Below are positions 17,465 to 26,259 of a DNA stretch of 64,000 nucleotides, one piece after another. Every line of letters begins with the position of its first letter. Position 1 is the first letter of the stretch. The DNA is taken from positions 1 through 64,000 of the forward strand of contig NZ_JBKHUI010000017.1 of assembly GCF_046569695.1 (NCBI RefSeq), in the 5' to 3' direction. This stretch comes from Kluyvera sp046569695. GTDB taxonomy: Bacteria > Pseudomonadota > Gammaproteobacteria > Enterobacterales > Enterobacteriaceae. A program made the position numbers and the translations under genes. The notes beneath the pieces were generated by a model, which was given only the letters and a program-made list of their open reading frames with translations, ran no database searches and was not told the origin of the DNA.

Positions 17465-18181
17465 ATGAAGTTAATCATTACGGAAGACTATACCGAGATG
17501 AGTCGGGTTGCCGCGCAGCACCTGCTGGGTTATATGTCTCAGCCTCATCAGGTTAACCTGGCGATTACGGCGGGTAACACGCCAAAGGGGATGTATGAAC
17601 ATGTTACCGAAGCCGTGAAGGGTAAGCCGTGGTATCAACACTGCTATTTTTATAACTTTGATGAGATCCCGTTTCGCCATAAACCGGGTGATGGCGTCAC
17701 CGTGACAAATCTGCGGAAGCTGTTTTTCACGCCTGCAGGCATTGATGAGGCGAATATCCGAAAGCTAACCCTCGATAATTTCCGCGAGCATGATGCCCGA
17801 ATTGCGGCCGAAGGCGGTCTGGATTTGGTGCTCATGGGGCTTGGAGCCGATGGACATTTCTGTGGCAACCTTCCGGGTACCACCCGTTTTCACGAGCTCA
17901 CGACCGAGGTGCCGATTGAAGGTGCGATGGTCGACATTGTCGTGCACGGTGAGTTAGGCGGAGATTACTCGCTGGTGCCGGATAGCTACGTCACGATGGG
18001 GCCGAAAAGCATTATGGCGGCGAAAAACCTGATCCTGATTGTCAGCGGTGAGGGAAAAGCGCAGGCGCTTAAACAGGTACTTGAAGGTCCAGTAAGTGAA
18101 ACGGTTCCCGCTTCGGTGCTGCAGCTTCATCCGTCATTAACGGTGATTGCGGATAAAGCCGCTGCGTCGGCGCTCGCCTGA
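17465..18181 (+). CDS. yieK: Glucosamine-6-phosphate deaminase-like protein
   Basis: 238 residues of the NagB/6-phosphogluconolactonase fold. It shows the NagB-type TAGNTPKGMYE phosphate loop near the N-terminus, NFDEIP and GLGADGHFCGNLPG. It is preceded by CAAGGAGCAAGAG. Last gene of the bgl-like operon. Its true substrate is not established in E. coli either; the catalytic glycine-rich motif is intact. Confidence 0.85.
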   Translation: MKLIITEDYTEMSRVAAQHLLGYMSQPHQVNLAITAGNTPKGMYEHVTEAVKGKPWYQHCYFYNFDEIPFRHKPGDGVTVTNLRKLFFTPAGIDEANIRKLTLDNFREHDARIAAEGGLDLVLMGLGADGHFCGNLPGTTRFHELTTEVPIEGAMVDIVVHGELGGDYSLVPDSYVTMGPKSIMAAKNLILIVSGEGKAQALKQVLEGPVSETVPASVLQLHPSLTVIADKAAASALA

Positions 18182-18192
18182 TTCTGCGGAGA

Positions 18193-18228
18193 TGCCGGAT
18201 GGAGGCGCTTTGCGCCTTATCCGGCTCA
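18193..18228. repeat. REP element
   Basis: ATGCCGGATGGAGGCGCTTT with GCGCCTTATCCGGC forms one REP hairpin between the convergent yieK and yieH genes. Confidence 0.85.
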
Positions 18229-18259
18229 CGCCCACTATCGGACAATCATCACGGTACCG

Positions 18260-18925
18260 TTATCGCGTAATATCCCAGCCGCGTGCTTTCCACAGCGCCG
18301 GGAGCTCCGCCAGATCGGTAAACGTCGTCACCTTCGGGTGAACGATCGGTTTATTGTGCGGGTCGGCGCAGAAGTAGAACACCTCCATGCCCGCATCAAT
18401 CCCTGACTGCGCGCCAGCGGAGGAGTCATCCACCAGAATGCACTTCTCCACATCCACGTTCATTGCCTTTGCGGCATGGTGCATCAGCGCCGGGTCTGGC
18501 TTCCAGCGCTGGATATCGTAGCCGCTGAACAGCTTATCCGGGAAATGGTGCAACATATCCAGCTTGCCGAGCGAATGCTGCATTTTGCTGACCGGGCCGT
18601 TCGACACGACGCACATTGGCACACTAACTGCGTCGAGCAGCGCGTTCGCCCCAGCAATCACCTCCAGCTCGGTGTCGAACAGGCGTGCGACCTCGGCGCG
18701 GTAAACCGGTTCTAACTCCGCTTTTTCCAACTGAGTGCCGTGTTCATCGTTGATGATGTCGATGATCTCGTAGAGCTTTACGCCCTTGAAACGTTTAAAA
18801 ATCTCTTCCAGATCGAGCGTGATGCCAAATGTTTTGAACATATGGACGTAGGCCCGTGAACAGATCACTTCGCTGTCTACCAGCGTACCGTCACAGTCGA
18901 AAAAAACCGCTTCAACTCCGGACAT
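18260..18925 (-). CDS. yieH: HAD-family sugar phosphatase (6-phosphogluconate phosphatase)
   Basis: 221 residues. Subfamily IA HAD phosphatase with motif I DCDGTLVDSE, motif II VVSNGP, a lysine in the RWKPDP region and motif III ILVDDSSAG. The E. coli enzyme hydrolyses 6-phosphogluconate among other phosphosugars. ATG at 18925 has GGAAATG just upstream. It diverges from adeP. Confidence 0.9.
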   Translation of the reverse strand: MSGVEAVFFDCDGTLVDSEVICSRAYVHMFKTFGITLDLEEIFKRFKGVKLYEIIDIINDEHGTQLEKAELEPVYRAEVARLFDTELEVIAGANALLDAVSVPMCVVSNGPVSKMQHSLGKLDMLHHFPDKLFSGYDIQRWKPDPALMHHAAKAMNVDVEKCILVDDSSAGAQSGIDAGMEVFYFCADPHNKPIVHPKVTTFTDLAELPALWKARGWDITR

Positions 18926-18975
18926 GTCATTTCCTTTTTAACAAGTTTAACGTTTACGTAATGCCGAATTGAGAG

Positions 18976-18991
18976 ACGCAATCGTTGCCGT
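18976..18991. promoter_or_regulatory. PurR-type operator upstream of adeP
   Basis: ACGCAATCGTTGCCGT fits the PurR consensus ANGCAANCGNTTNCNT with one mismatch. It lies in the yieH-adeP divergent region, about 110 bp before adeP. Adenine permease repression by PurR with hypoxanthine or guanine is consistent with the regulon. Confidence 0.65.
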
Positions 18992-19094
18992 ATAAGCAAA
19001 ATCAATGAAAAAAAGTATCTCGCAACCGCGCCTATTGTCGCATTTTGGTATAGGATAGCGACGAATTTTCCTTCCATGTCTGCGGAAATTAATA

Positions 19095-20432
19095 ATGAGT
19101 CAACAACACACCACCCCGGCTTCCGGTCAGGGGATTCTGGAGCGCGTGTTTAAACTGCGCGAGCACGGCACGACGGCACGTACCGAAGTGATCGCCGGTT
19201 TCACGACCTTCCTGACGATGGTCTACATCGTTTTCGTTAACCCGCAAATTCTTGGCGTAGCTGGCATGGACACCAGCGCAGTGTTTGTTACTACCTGCCT
19301 GATCGCGGCGCTGGGCAGTATTCTGATGGGCATTTTTGCCAACCTGCCGGTGGCACTGGCTCCGGCGATGGGCCTGAATGCATTCTTCGCGTTCGTGGTG
19401 GTGCAGGCGATGGGCCTGCCGTGGCAGGTCGGGATGGGCGCTATCTTCTGGGGCGCTATTGGTCTGCTGCTGTTGACGATTTTCCGCGTGCGTTACTGGA
19501 TGATTGCCAATATCCCGGTGAGCCTGCGCGTAGGGATCACCAGCGGTATCGGTCTGTTCATCGGTATGATGGGCCTGAAAAACGCCGGCGTTATCGTGGC
19601 AAACCAGGACACGCTGGTCTCTATCGGTAACCTGACCTCGCACAGCGTACTGCTGGGCGTGCTGGGCTTCTTTATCATTGCGATTCTGGCCTCTCGTAAC
19701 ATTCACGCAGCGGTGCTGGTCTCTATCGTGGTAACCACGCTGTTGGGCTGGATGCTGGGCGATGTGCACTACAGCGGCATCGTTTCTGCGCCGCCGAGCA
19801 TTACCACCGTGGTCGGTCATGTTGACCTGGCGGGCTCCTTCAACCTGGGGCTGGCGGGCGTTATCTTCTCCTTCATGCTGGTAAACCTGTTTGACTCCTC
19901 CGGTACGCTGATTGGCGTGACCGACAAAGCTGGCCTGGCCGATGCGAAAGGCAAGTTCCCACGCATGAAGCAGGCGCTGTTTGTCGATAGCGTCTCCTCG
20001 GTTGCCGGCTCCTTTATCGGCACCTCTTCCGTCACTGCGTATATCGAATCCTCCTCCGGCGTGTCCGTGGGCGGTCGTACCGGTCTGACGGCTGTAGTGG
20101 TTGGTCTGCTGTTCCTGCTGGTTATCTTCCTGTCGCCGCTGGCGGGTATGGTGCCGGGCTATGCGGCAGCGGGCGCGCTGATTTACGTGGGTGTCCTGAT
20201 GACATCCAGCCTGTCTCGCGTGAAGTGGGATGACCTGACCGAAGCGGTTCCGGCGTTTATTACCGCGGTGATGATGCCGTTCAGCTTCTCAATCACCGAA
20301 GGTATTGCGCTGGGCTTCATCTCTTACTGCGTGATGAAGATTGGTACCGGTCGTTTCCGCGACCTCAGCCCGTGCGTTATCGTTGTCGCACTGCTGTTTA
20401 TTCTGAAGATTGTGTTTATTGACGCAAAATAA
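19095..20432 (+). CDS. adeP: High-affinity adenine permease
   Basis: 445 residues, NCS2/AzgA family, about twelve to fourteen hydrophobic segments. Family signatures include the GFTTFLTMVYIVFVNP region near residue 35 and ALAPAMGLNAFFAF near residue 90. It matches E. coli AdeP (PurP/YieG), an inner-membrane proton symporter for adenine. A terminator follows directly. Confidence 0.93.
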   Translation: MSQQHTTPASGQGILERVFKLREHGTTARTEVIAGFTTFLTMVYIVFVNPQILGVAGMDTSAVFVTTCLIAALGSILMGIFANLPVALAPAMGLNAFFAFVVVQAMGLPWQVGMGAIFWGAIGLLLLTIFRVRYWMIANIPVSLRVGITSGIGLFIGMMGLKNAGVIVANQDTLVSIGNLTSHSVLLGVLGFFIIAILASRNIHAAVLVSIVVTTLLGWMLGDVHYSGIVSAPPSITTVVGHVDLAGSFNLGLAGVIFSFMLVNLFDSSGTLIGVTDKAGLADAKGKFPRMKQALFVDSVSSVAGSFIGTSSVTAYIESSSGVSVGGRTGLTAVVVGLLFLLVIFLSPLAGMVPGYAAAGALIYVGVLMTSSLSRVKWDDLTEAVPAFITAVMMPFSFSITEGIALGFISYCVMKIGTGRFRDLSPCVIVVALLFILKIVFIDAK

Positions 20433-20437
20433 ACAGT

Positions 20438-20463
20438 AAGCCCTTTTCATCGAAAAGGGCTTT
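20438..20463 (+). terminator. adeP terminator
   Basis: AAGCCCTTTT-CATCG-AAAAGGGCTTT forms a strong stem with T-rich end. Confidence 0.9.
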
Positions 20464-20473
20464 AGTGTTTGTA

Positions 20474-20494
20474 CCCTCTCCCACAGGGAGAGGG
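20474..20494. terminator. Hairpin at the 3' side of chrR
   Basis: CCCTCTCCCACAGGGAGAGGG is a GC-rich inverted repeat downstream of the minus-strand chrR stop. No T tract on either side, so it may be a processing or stability hairpin. Confidence 0.45.
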
Positions 20495-20507
20495 CATCAG
20501 CCCGCAC

Positions 20508-21074
20508 TTACGCTTTAACGCGCTGAATGTACTCGCCAAATGCGGTCAACTGACCGGTCAAATGATCCAACGTCCCCTGTTCAATCACTTCACCCAGCTG
20601 CGGGTCGACCTTATTTTGAATCACGCCGCCCATAAATTCCGGCTTGTTCATTACCATCGCATCCAGGAACACCAGAATCTGACGCAGATGATACTGGCAG
20701 CGCGCGCCGCCTATAGCGCCCATGGAGCTGGTCTGAATCAGAACCGGTTTACCTGAAAGCGGCTGATCCGGCAGACGAGAGAGCCAGTCGATGGCGTTCT
20801 TCAGGCCACCCGGCACGGAATAGTTGTACTCTGGCGTGACGATAACCACGCCGTCGGCCTGGCGAATCTGTTCTGCCAGCGCTTCCACGCTTTGCGGGAA
20901 ACCGTCTTCCTGTTGTAGGTCCGCGTCGTACAGCGGGATATCGCCAATCGACGGCAGTGCGGAAACGGTCATGCCCGCGGGGGCGATTTTAGGCAGGGTG
21001 CGCGCCACCATACCGTTGAATGAGCCTTTACGCAGGCTTCCCAGTAACGTCACAACGTTCAATGTTTCAGACAT
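20508..21074 (-). CDS. chrR: NAD(P)H-dependent FMN reductase, quinone/chromate reductase
   Basis: 188 residues. Flavodoxin-like fold with the FMN phosphate-binding motif LLGSLRKGSFN at the N-terminus and TPEYNYSVPGGLKNAIDW. The E. coli homologue ChrR (YieF) reduces quinones by two electrons and also chromate. Start at 21074 with GGAAAGGAGT upstream. Fourth gene in the mdtL-yidZ-yieE-chrR group on the minus strand, 40 bp after yieE. Confidence 0.93.
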   Translation of the reverse strand: MSETLNVVTLLGSLRKGSFNGMVARTLPKIAPAGMTVSALPSIGDIPLYDADLQQEDGFPQSVEALAEQIRQADGVVIVTPEYNYSVPGGLKNAIDWLSRLPDQPLSGKPVLIQTSSMGAIGGARCQYHLRQILVFLDAMVMNKPEFMGGVIQNKVDPQLGEVIEQGTLDHLTGQLTAFGEYIQRVKA

Positions 21075-21114
21075 GACTACTCCTTTCCATCATGGCGGCT
21101 GAAATCCAGCCGAA

Positions 21115-21864
21115 TCAATTGAGTATAAGCGCTTTCTCCGCCGGTAGGCTGGTGAATCTCATCAGGCGTGCCGAGGGTTCGTTGGCCCGGGTCTGAGCAT
21201 CAGGCAGGCTACGCCAGCCGCACTTACCATCAAACTCCCAAACTTTGAGCTTGTCGATAGACGGTGAAGCAGCCAGCGACCAGACCAGCACGTCTTCGGC
21301 ATCGCAGATGACTTCAAGCTGGTCGGTTAATGCCGAACGCAGGCGGCCTGAGCCGGGCAGTAGCTGGAGCGTCTGAGGAGAGTCGTGATGAACGTCGCCT
21401 GACAGTTTGAGGACGCTCTGACGCAGCGTGATGAGTTGTGCGCGCGCTTCATGTGGATCGTTCTGGTTGTTGATCCACAGATTCTCATTGCTGGTAAAGC
21501 GGTAGCTTTCCATCATTGTGGCCTGCGGAGTGTTACGCAGCGTGCGCAGCAGCTCCATATCAAGGCCGCACTGGCCTTCGGTGGTCAGGGCAACGCCGAC
21601 GATATTACCGGCATAAGCGATAGAAAAATCAGGTAGATGGCTATCCTTAAAGTACGGTTTACCTTCTTGCTGAGTCTCGATTTCAGGCAGTTCGCTAATG
21701 CCATACAGCATAAACAGCAATTCCGCCAGCAAAGCGCGGGAAGCCAGGTAGCGGGTCCGTCGATGGGCCGGCAGCTGGCGCGCAATATTATGGCTGGTGG
21801 ATGAGAGCCTGACCGATAGTAGATGTCCGTCCTTAAGGATCCCTCTTGCAAAGTGCGTCGCCAT
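21115..21864 (-). CDS. yieE: 4'-phosphopantetheinyl transferase superfamily protein
   Basis: 249 residues, colinear with E. coli YieE. The transferase core includes the GLDMELLR motif (Mg-binding Asp and Glu) and a conserved lysine in SVLKLSGD. It may modify carrier proteins with phosphopantetheine, but the target is not known and it is more divergent than AcpT or EntD. ATG at 21864 follows GGAGCG. Confidence 0.85.
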   Translation of the reverse strand: MATHFARGILKDGHLLSVRLSSTSHNIARQLPAHRRTRYLASRALLAELLFMLYGISELPEIETQQEGKPYFKDSHLPDFSIAYAGNIVGVALTTEGQCGLDMELLRTLRNTPQATMMESYRFTSNENLWINNQNDPHEARAQLITLRQSVLKLSGDVHHDSPQTLQLLPGSGRLRSALTDQLEVICDAEDVLVWSLAASPSIDKLKVWEFDGKCGWRSLPDAQTRANEPSARLMRFTSLPAEKALILN

Positions 21865-22021
21865 TTTTCGCTCCGTGATTAATGGACTGTGTGTATGGCG
21901 AGAGTAACATTTACGCCAGTTATGATCAGGTTTTACTGCCTAAAAGTGCGATTGAAAAGGGGTATTACGCGACTTTTACACTTTGCCCTAACTGAAACGT
22001 ATTATTTTTACGAATATTGAT

Positions 22022-22981
22022 TCAGGAAACAGCGAGATATAAGGCTTTTAGGGTATCACGGAGCCAGATAATTTTCGGGTTGTGACTATTTCGTTTATGC
22101 CAGAGTAGGGTAAATGGCACCTGCAGTTTTTCCCGCTGCACAGCATCAAACGGTAGTGGGCGAGGTACTAAAGGCAGGTTGTGCAGTTGATTATAATGCT
22201 GACAGTAGCGCGGTGCTGTCGCGATCATCTGGTGGTCCGGCTGAGCGGCCATAAACAGCGACTGTTCAAAGCCCGGCAGGCTGAGCGCGATATGACGTTC
22301 ACGCCCCATCTCCTGCAATACGTCGTCCAGCGCCCAGGTATCGCTCTGTTCCCAGCAGATGCTGATGTGCGGGTAGCGCAGGAACGTCTCCAGATTCCAC
22401 TCTTCCAAAAGCGCTGGATGGTCTTCACGCAGCCATACCCAAGGCAGGTCGGTAAACAGCACCTCGTAGTCTATCGACAGCGGCAGCAGGCTCAGCAGCT
22501 CGCGTGAGCGTGGGTGGCTTTCGCGCCCGGTGAAGCCGATGTCGACCTCACCGCGAATAATCGCGTCCAGTGAATCATAATCCCAGTTACGCACTTTGAT
22601 CGTCGCCTGCGGGTAGCGCTGGTAAATCTGGCTGGAGAGTTCGTTGAACATGATCATCACCAGCGGCGTCTCGGCAACCAGATCAAACTTCAGCCCGCGC
22701 GGCGTTTCGTGATGCGGTTTATCCAGCAGCTGATTGCCCATCTGCATCCACTCGGCCAGGTTTTGCTCCATGCTGACCATCAGCGGCGTTGGCGTCAGCC
22801 CAAGCGGGGTATTCACAAACAGCGGATCGTCAAACCAGGCTCGCAGCTTCGACAGCGACTTACTGACCGCCGACGGCGTGACGTTCATCCGTTTGGCGGT
22901 TTTGGTGACGCTGCGCTCCTGCATCAGCAGCTGCAGGCATAGCAGTAAATTAAGATCGAGACTGGAGAGAGGCTTCTTCAT
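22022..22981 (-). CDS. yidZ: LysR-family transcriptional regulator
   Basis: 319 residues, the E. coli length. N-terminal winged helix-turn-helix (RSVTKTAKRMNVTPSAVSKS, residues about 25-44) and a C-terminal effector-binding domain. E. coli YidZ is linked to anaerobic nitric-oxide resistance. Its first 32 bp overlap the end of mdtL on the same strand, so the two are probably co-expressed. Confidence 0.92.
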   Translation of the reverse strand: MKKPLSSLDLNLLLCLQLLMQERSVTKTAKRMNVTPSAVSKSLSKLRAWFDDPLFVNTPLGLTPTPLMVSMEQNLAEWMQMGNQLLDKPHHETPRGLKFDLVAETPLVMIMFNELSSQIYQRYPQATIKVRNWDYDSLDAIIRGEVDIGFTGRESHPRSRELLSLLPLSIDYEVLFTDLPWVWLREDHPALLEEWNLETFLRYPHISICWEQSDTWALDDVLQEMGRERHIALSLPGFEQSLFMAAQPDHQMIATAPRYCQHYNQLHNLPLVPRPLPFDAVQREKLQVPFTLLWHKRNSHNPKIIWLRDTLKALYLAVS

Positions 22982-24131
22982 GTGTTGGCGCAGACCGGTT
23001 AGGAGCCACTGAGATAATCAGCAGTATGCACACTATGCTACAGGCAATCAGAATACCGATCAGCATATTCAGCGCATTAAGGCCCAGGATGGCCGACAGC
23101 CATATCCACAGCGACGAACCGCAGACCTGAGCAATACCGAGCGCCGAACTGGCAACCCCGGCCCGCAGCGAGAACGGCCCCAGCGCCTGGCTCATGGCAA
23201 CGCCAAAGCCTACTGAGAAGCCTGCGCAGATTAAGGTCAGCCCGAAGAGCGTAACCGCGTGCGTAGCGGAAAGCGTTAGCACAATCCCCGCCGCCAGGAA
23301 CAGTACCTGCGATGCCAGCATGAGGGTGCGGGGTTTAAACAGGCTCAGGGCAAACGGCGTCGAGAACGAAACCGCCATGCTGACGCCTGCGGTCATCGCC
23401 ATGGTCGTGGCATATTCGCCGCGGTCAAAGCCCATGACCTCCATCAGCAGCACCGGCGAGGTGTTCACAAAGGTGAGGATCACCGACACGCTCAGCGTGG
23501 TGATCGCCAAACGGCTGAGGAAAAAGCGATTCACCAACGACTCGGCTCCTGGCGTATAGCCTGCCGAGGCAGGACGCGTCGCAGGGCGCGATTCTCGCAG
23601 CACAAACACCGACAGCAGGCAGACCACCACGCCCATGCCAATCATCGTGTAGAACAGGCTCTGCCACGGGTATTTGAGCATAATCAGGTGCCCCATCACC
23701 GGCGCGAGTACCGGAACGATGCAGGTGATCCCATTAAGCAGTGACAGTACCTTGGCCCGCAGGCGATCGTCGAGCGTATCGCGCAGGATAGCGAACGCCA
23801 CGACGTAGCAACAGCCAGCCCCGATCCCCTGAATAAAACGGCCTACCAGGAAAGGAGTGCCGCTCTGTGCCAACGAACAGATAGCGGAGGCAGCGATGTA
23901 GATCAGCGCTCCGACAATCGCTACCGGCTTGCGGCCCGATTGGTCAGCCACTTTTCCGGCGAACAGCATGGCGGTTGCCATCCCGGCCAGATAGACCGAA
24001 AACGCGATGTGTAGCTGCGCTTCGCTGGCCTGTAAATCAGCGGCGATACGCGGTAATCCCACCAGATACATATCAATACCGGCGGGATAGAGTAAAACCA
24101 GGGCAAAACAGCAGACCAGAAAACGTGTCAT
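22950..24131 (-). CDS. mdtL: MFS multidrug efflux transporter
   Basis: 393 residues with twelve predicted membrane helices and the DHA1 motif A-like GKVADQSGRKPVA loop between helices 2 and 3. It matches E. coli MdtL, linked to chloramphenicol tolerance. In E. coli it follows tnaAB; here tna is missing and a GNAT gene lies upstream. Confidence 0.93.
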   Translation of the reverse strand: MTRFLVCCFALVLLYPAGIDMYLVGLPRIAADLQASEAQLHIAFSVYLAGMATAMLFAGKVADQSGRKPVAIVGALIYIAASAICSLAQSGTPFLVGRFIQGIGAGCCYVVAFAILRDTLDDRLRAKVLSLLNGITCIVPVLAPVMGHLIMLKYPWQSLFYTMIGMGVVVCLLSVFVLRESRPATRPASAGYTPGAESLVNRFFLSRLAITTLSVSVILTFVNTSPVLLMEVMGFDRGEYATTMAMTAGVSMAVSFSTPFALSLFKPRTLMLASQVLFLAAGIVLTLSATHAVTLFGLTLICAGFSVGFGVAMSQALGPFSLRAGVASSALGIAQVCGSSLWIWLSAILGLNALNMLIGILIACSIVCILLIISVAPNRSAPTHEEASLQSRS

Positions 24132-24224
24132 GGCGACCTCACGAGAAATGAGGCGTCAGCATAATGGGGCGCGTGTGATGACACGAGTTGCCATTTGGAC
24201 AACTGTGATTTCCTGTGAGGAAAT

Positions 24225-24632
24225 TTACTTCCAGACTCTCGCCATTCCTTCGCTTTCCGGGCGTACGGACTCGAAGCCAAATTTAGCGTACAGCTCCGGA
24301 ACGTCGGCGACCAGAGAGACATAGCTGCCTTTAAATGCATGGGCGTCTAGCCAGGCCATAAGTGCTTCCATGATTTTACGCCCCAGCCCTTTGCCCTGAT
24401 GGTCAGGGTCGACAGCGATATCGACAATTTCAAAATTCAGCGCGCCGTCACCGACGATCCGCCCCATGCCGACCGGCGAACCTTGCCAAATAATATGCAC
24501 GCCGTAGCAGCTCCGCGGCAGGCCGATTTCGGCGGCTGCGAGCGGTCGGGCAGACAGGCCGGCTATTTTGCGTAGGTGGCAGAACGTTTCGGCGGAAGGA
24601 ACGGATTCAATCAGAGTGTATTCAGTCGTCAT
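24225..24632 (-). CDS. GNAT-family N-acetyltransferase
   Basis: 135 residues from the ATG at 24632 (MTTEYTLIES), chosen because the longer start at 24665 adds residues unlike the family; neither has a strong ribosome-binding site. The acetyl-CoA motif VDPDHQGKGLGRKIMEALM (motif A) and a late Tyr in LYAKFGFE are clear. The substrate is unknown. It occupies the site between mdtL and mnmE that holds tnaCAB in E. coli. Confidence 0.8.
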   Translation of the reverse strand: MTTEYTLIESVPSAETFCHLRKIAGLSARPLAAAEIGLPRSCYGVHIIWQGSPVGMGRIVGDGALNFEIVDIAVDPDHQGKGLGRKIMEALMAWLDAHAFKGSYVSLVADVPELYAKFGFESVRPESEGMARVWK

Positions 24633-24713
24633 TGCGGTAGCCTGTTCATCAGGAAATAGAAACATTTAACAAGCTTAGCTTAGGGAGAGCAATTGCAGCG
24701 GGGGATAGAAAAG

Positions 24714-24747
24714 AAAACCCGAATTAACAGTGAGTTAATTCGGGTTT
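24714..24747. terminator. Bidirectional terminator downstream of mnmE
   Basis: AAAACCCGAATTAAC-AGT-GAGTTAATTCGGGTTT forms a near-perfect long stem with A and T tracts on the two flanks. It lies just after the mnmE stop (minus strand). Confidence 0.9.
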
Positions 24748-24753
24748 GATGGC

Positions 24754-26118
24754 TTACTTACCAATACAGAAACTAGAGAAAATCCGTCCCAGGAGATCGT
24801 CGGAGGTAAATTCCCCGGTGATCTCACTCAGGCTCTGCTGCGCCAGGTGCAGCTCTTCTGCCAGCAGTTCTCCGGCCCAGGCACCGAGCAGCTGGGCTTT
24901 ACCCTGCTCCAGATGCTCTGCGGCATCGGAAAGCGCCTGCAGGTGGCGACGGCGCGCCAGGAAGCCGCCTTCCATGTTGTTTTCGAAGCCCATGCTCTGT
25001 TTGAGATGGTTACGCAGCACGTCGACGCCTTCGCCGGTGCGCGCGGAGAGGCGCACAAGTGAGTGGCCATTTACTTCGCTGAGCCCCAGCGTTTCGCCAG
25101 TGATATCGGCCTTGTTGCGCACCACGGTGATCGGCAAGTTTGCCGGCAGACGGGCGATAAAGTCCGGCCAGATGTCTGCAGGGTCGGTGGCGTCGGTTGT
25201 CGTGCCATCGACCATAAACAGCACGCGGTCAGCTTGCTCAATTTCCTGCCAGGCGCGCTCGATGCCGATACGTTCAACTTCATCGTTGGCATCGCGCAGA
25301 CCGGCGGTATCGATGATATGCAGCGGCATGCCGTCGATATGGATATGCTCGCGCAGCACGTCGCGGGTGGTGCCTGCGATGTCGGTAACGATAGCCGCTT
25401 CACGGCCCGCCAGGGCGTTCAGCAGGCTCGATTTCCCGGCGTTCGGGCGACCGGCAATCACCACCTTCATCCCTTCGCGCAGCAGGCTGCCCTGACGCGC
25501 TTCGGCGCGCACGGCGTCGAGATCGCCCATTACCGTATTCAGCTGCGCTTCGATTTTCCCGTCGGAGAGGAAGTCTATCTCCTCGTCCGGGAAGTCGATA
25601 GCTGCTTCAACGTAGATGCGCAGGTGAGTGAGTGCTTCCACAAGATGGTTTACGCGCGCCGAGAAGGCTCCCTGCAGCGAGTTCAGCGCGGAGCGTGCTG
25701 CCTGCTCAGAGCTGGCATCGATCAAGTCGGCAATGGCTTCTGCCTGCGCCAGGTCGAGCTTATCGTTTAAAAACGCACGCTCGGAAAATTCACCGGGATT
25801 GGCAATGCGTACACCCGGCAGCGTCAGAATACGTTTTAGTAGCAGGTCGAGGATCACCGGGCCGCCGTGGCCCTGAAGCTCCAGCACGTCTTCACCGGTG
25901 AACGAATTCGGGCCGGGGAACCACAGCGCAATGCCCTGATCCAGCGCGCTGCCGTCGCTGTCTTTGAACGGCAGGTAATCGGCGTAGCGCGGTTTAGGCA
26001 GTTTGCCCAGCACCGCCTGCGCGACATCTCTCGCCTTCAGGCCGGAGATGCGCAGAATGCCCACACCACCGCGTCCCGGTGGGGTGGCCTGGGCGACGAT
26101 AGTGTCGTTTTGGCTCAT
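24754..26118 (-). CDS. mnmE: tRNA modification GTPase
   Basis: 454 residues. N-terminal folate-binding dimerisation domain, helical domain and inserted G domain with GRPNAGKSS (P loop), DIAGTTRD, DTAGL and NKAD motifs. The C-terminus CIGK carries the essential cysteine. With MnmG it makes 5-carboxymethylaminomethyl uridine at tRNA wobble positions. Full length and colinear with E. coli. Confidence 0.98.
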   Translation of the reverse strand: MSQNDTIVAQATPPGRGGVGILRISGLKARDVAQAVLGKLPKPRYADYLPFKDSDGSALDQGIALWFPGPNSFTGEDVLELQGHGGPVILDLLLKRILTLPGVRIANPGEFSERAFLNDKLDLAQAEAIADLIDASSEQAARSALNSLQGAFSARVNHLVEALTHLRIYVEAAIDFPDEEIDFLSDGKIEAQLNTVMGDLDAVRAEARQGSLLREGMKVVIAGRPNAGKSSLLNALAGREAAIVTDIAGTTRDVLREHIHIDGMPLHIIDTAGLRDANDEVERIGIERAWQEIEQADRVLFMVDGTTTDATDPADIWPDFIARLPANLPITVVRNKADITGETLGLSEVNGHSLVRLSARTGEGVDVLRNHLKQSMGFENNMEGGFLARRRHLQALSDAAEHLEQGKAQLLGAWAGELLAEELHLAQQSLSEITGEFTSDDLLGRIFSSFCIGK

Positions 26119-26144
26119 GGTTTGTCTCTACAGTGTCGCAATAA

Positions 26145-26171
26145 AAAAAGGCGGTCATATGACCGCCTTTT
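26145..26171. terminator. Terminator between yidC and mnmE
   Basis: AAAAAGGCGGTC-ATAT-GACCGCCTTTT is a perfect stem with A and T tracts. It probably limits read-through from yidC into mnmE or marks the end of the rpmH-rnpA-yidDC transcript. Confidence 0.85.
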
Positions 26172-26174
26172 GAT

Positions 26175-26254
26175 TGTAGGCCTGATAAGCGTTAGCGCCA
26201 TCAGGCAGCGCGGCGCGCATAGCCGGATGGCGGCTTCGCCTTATCCGGCCTACA
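26175..26254. repeat. REP/BIME element
   Basis: GTAGGCCTGATAAGCG ... GCCATCAGGC and AGCCGGATGGCGG ... TTATCCGGCCTAC form a pair of facing REP units downstream of yidC. Confidence 0.9.
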
Positions 26255-26259
26255 CCGAA

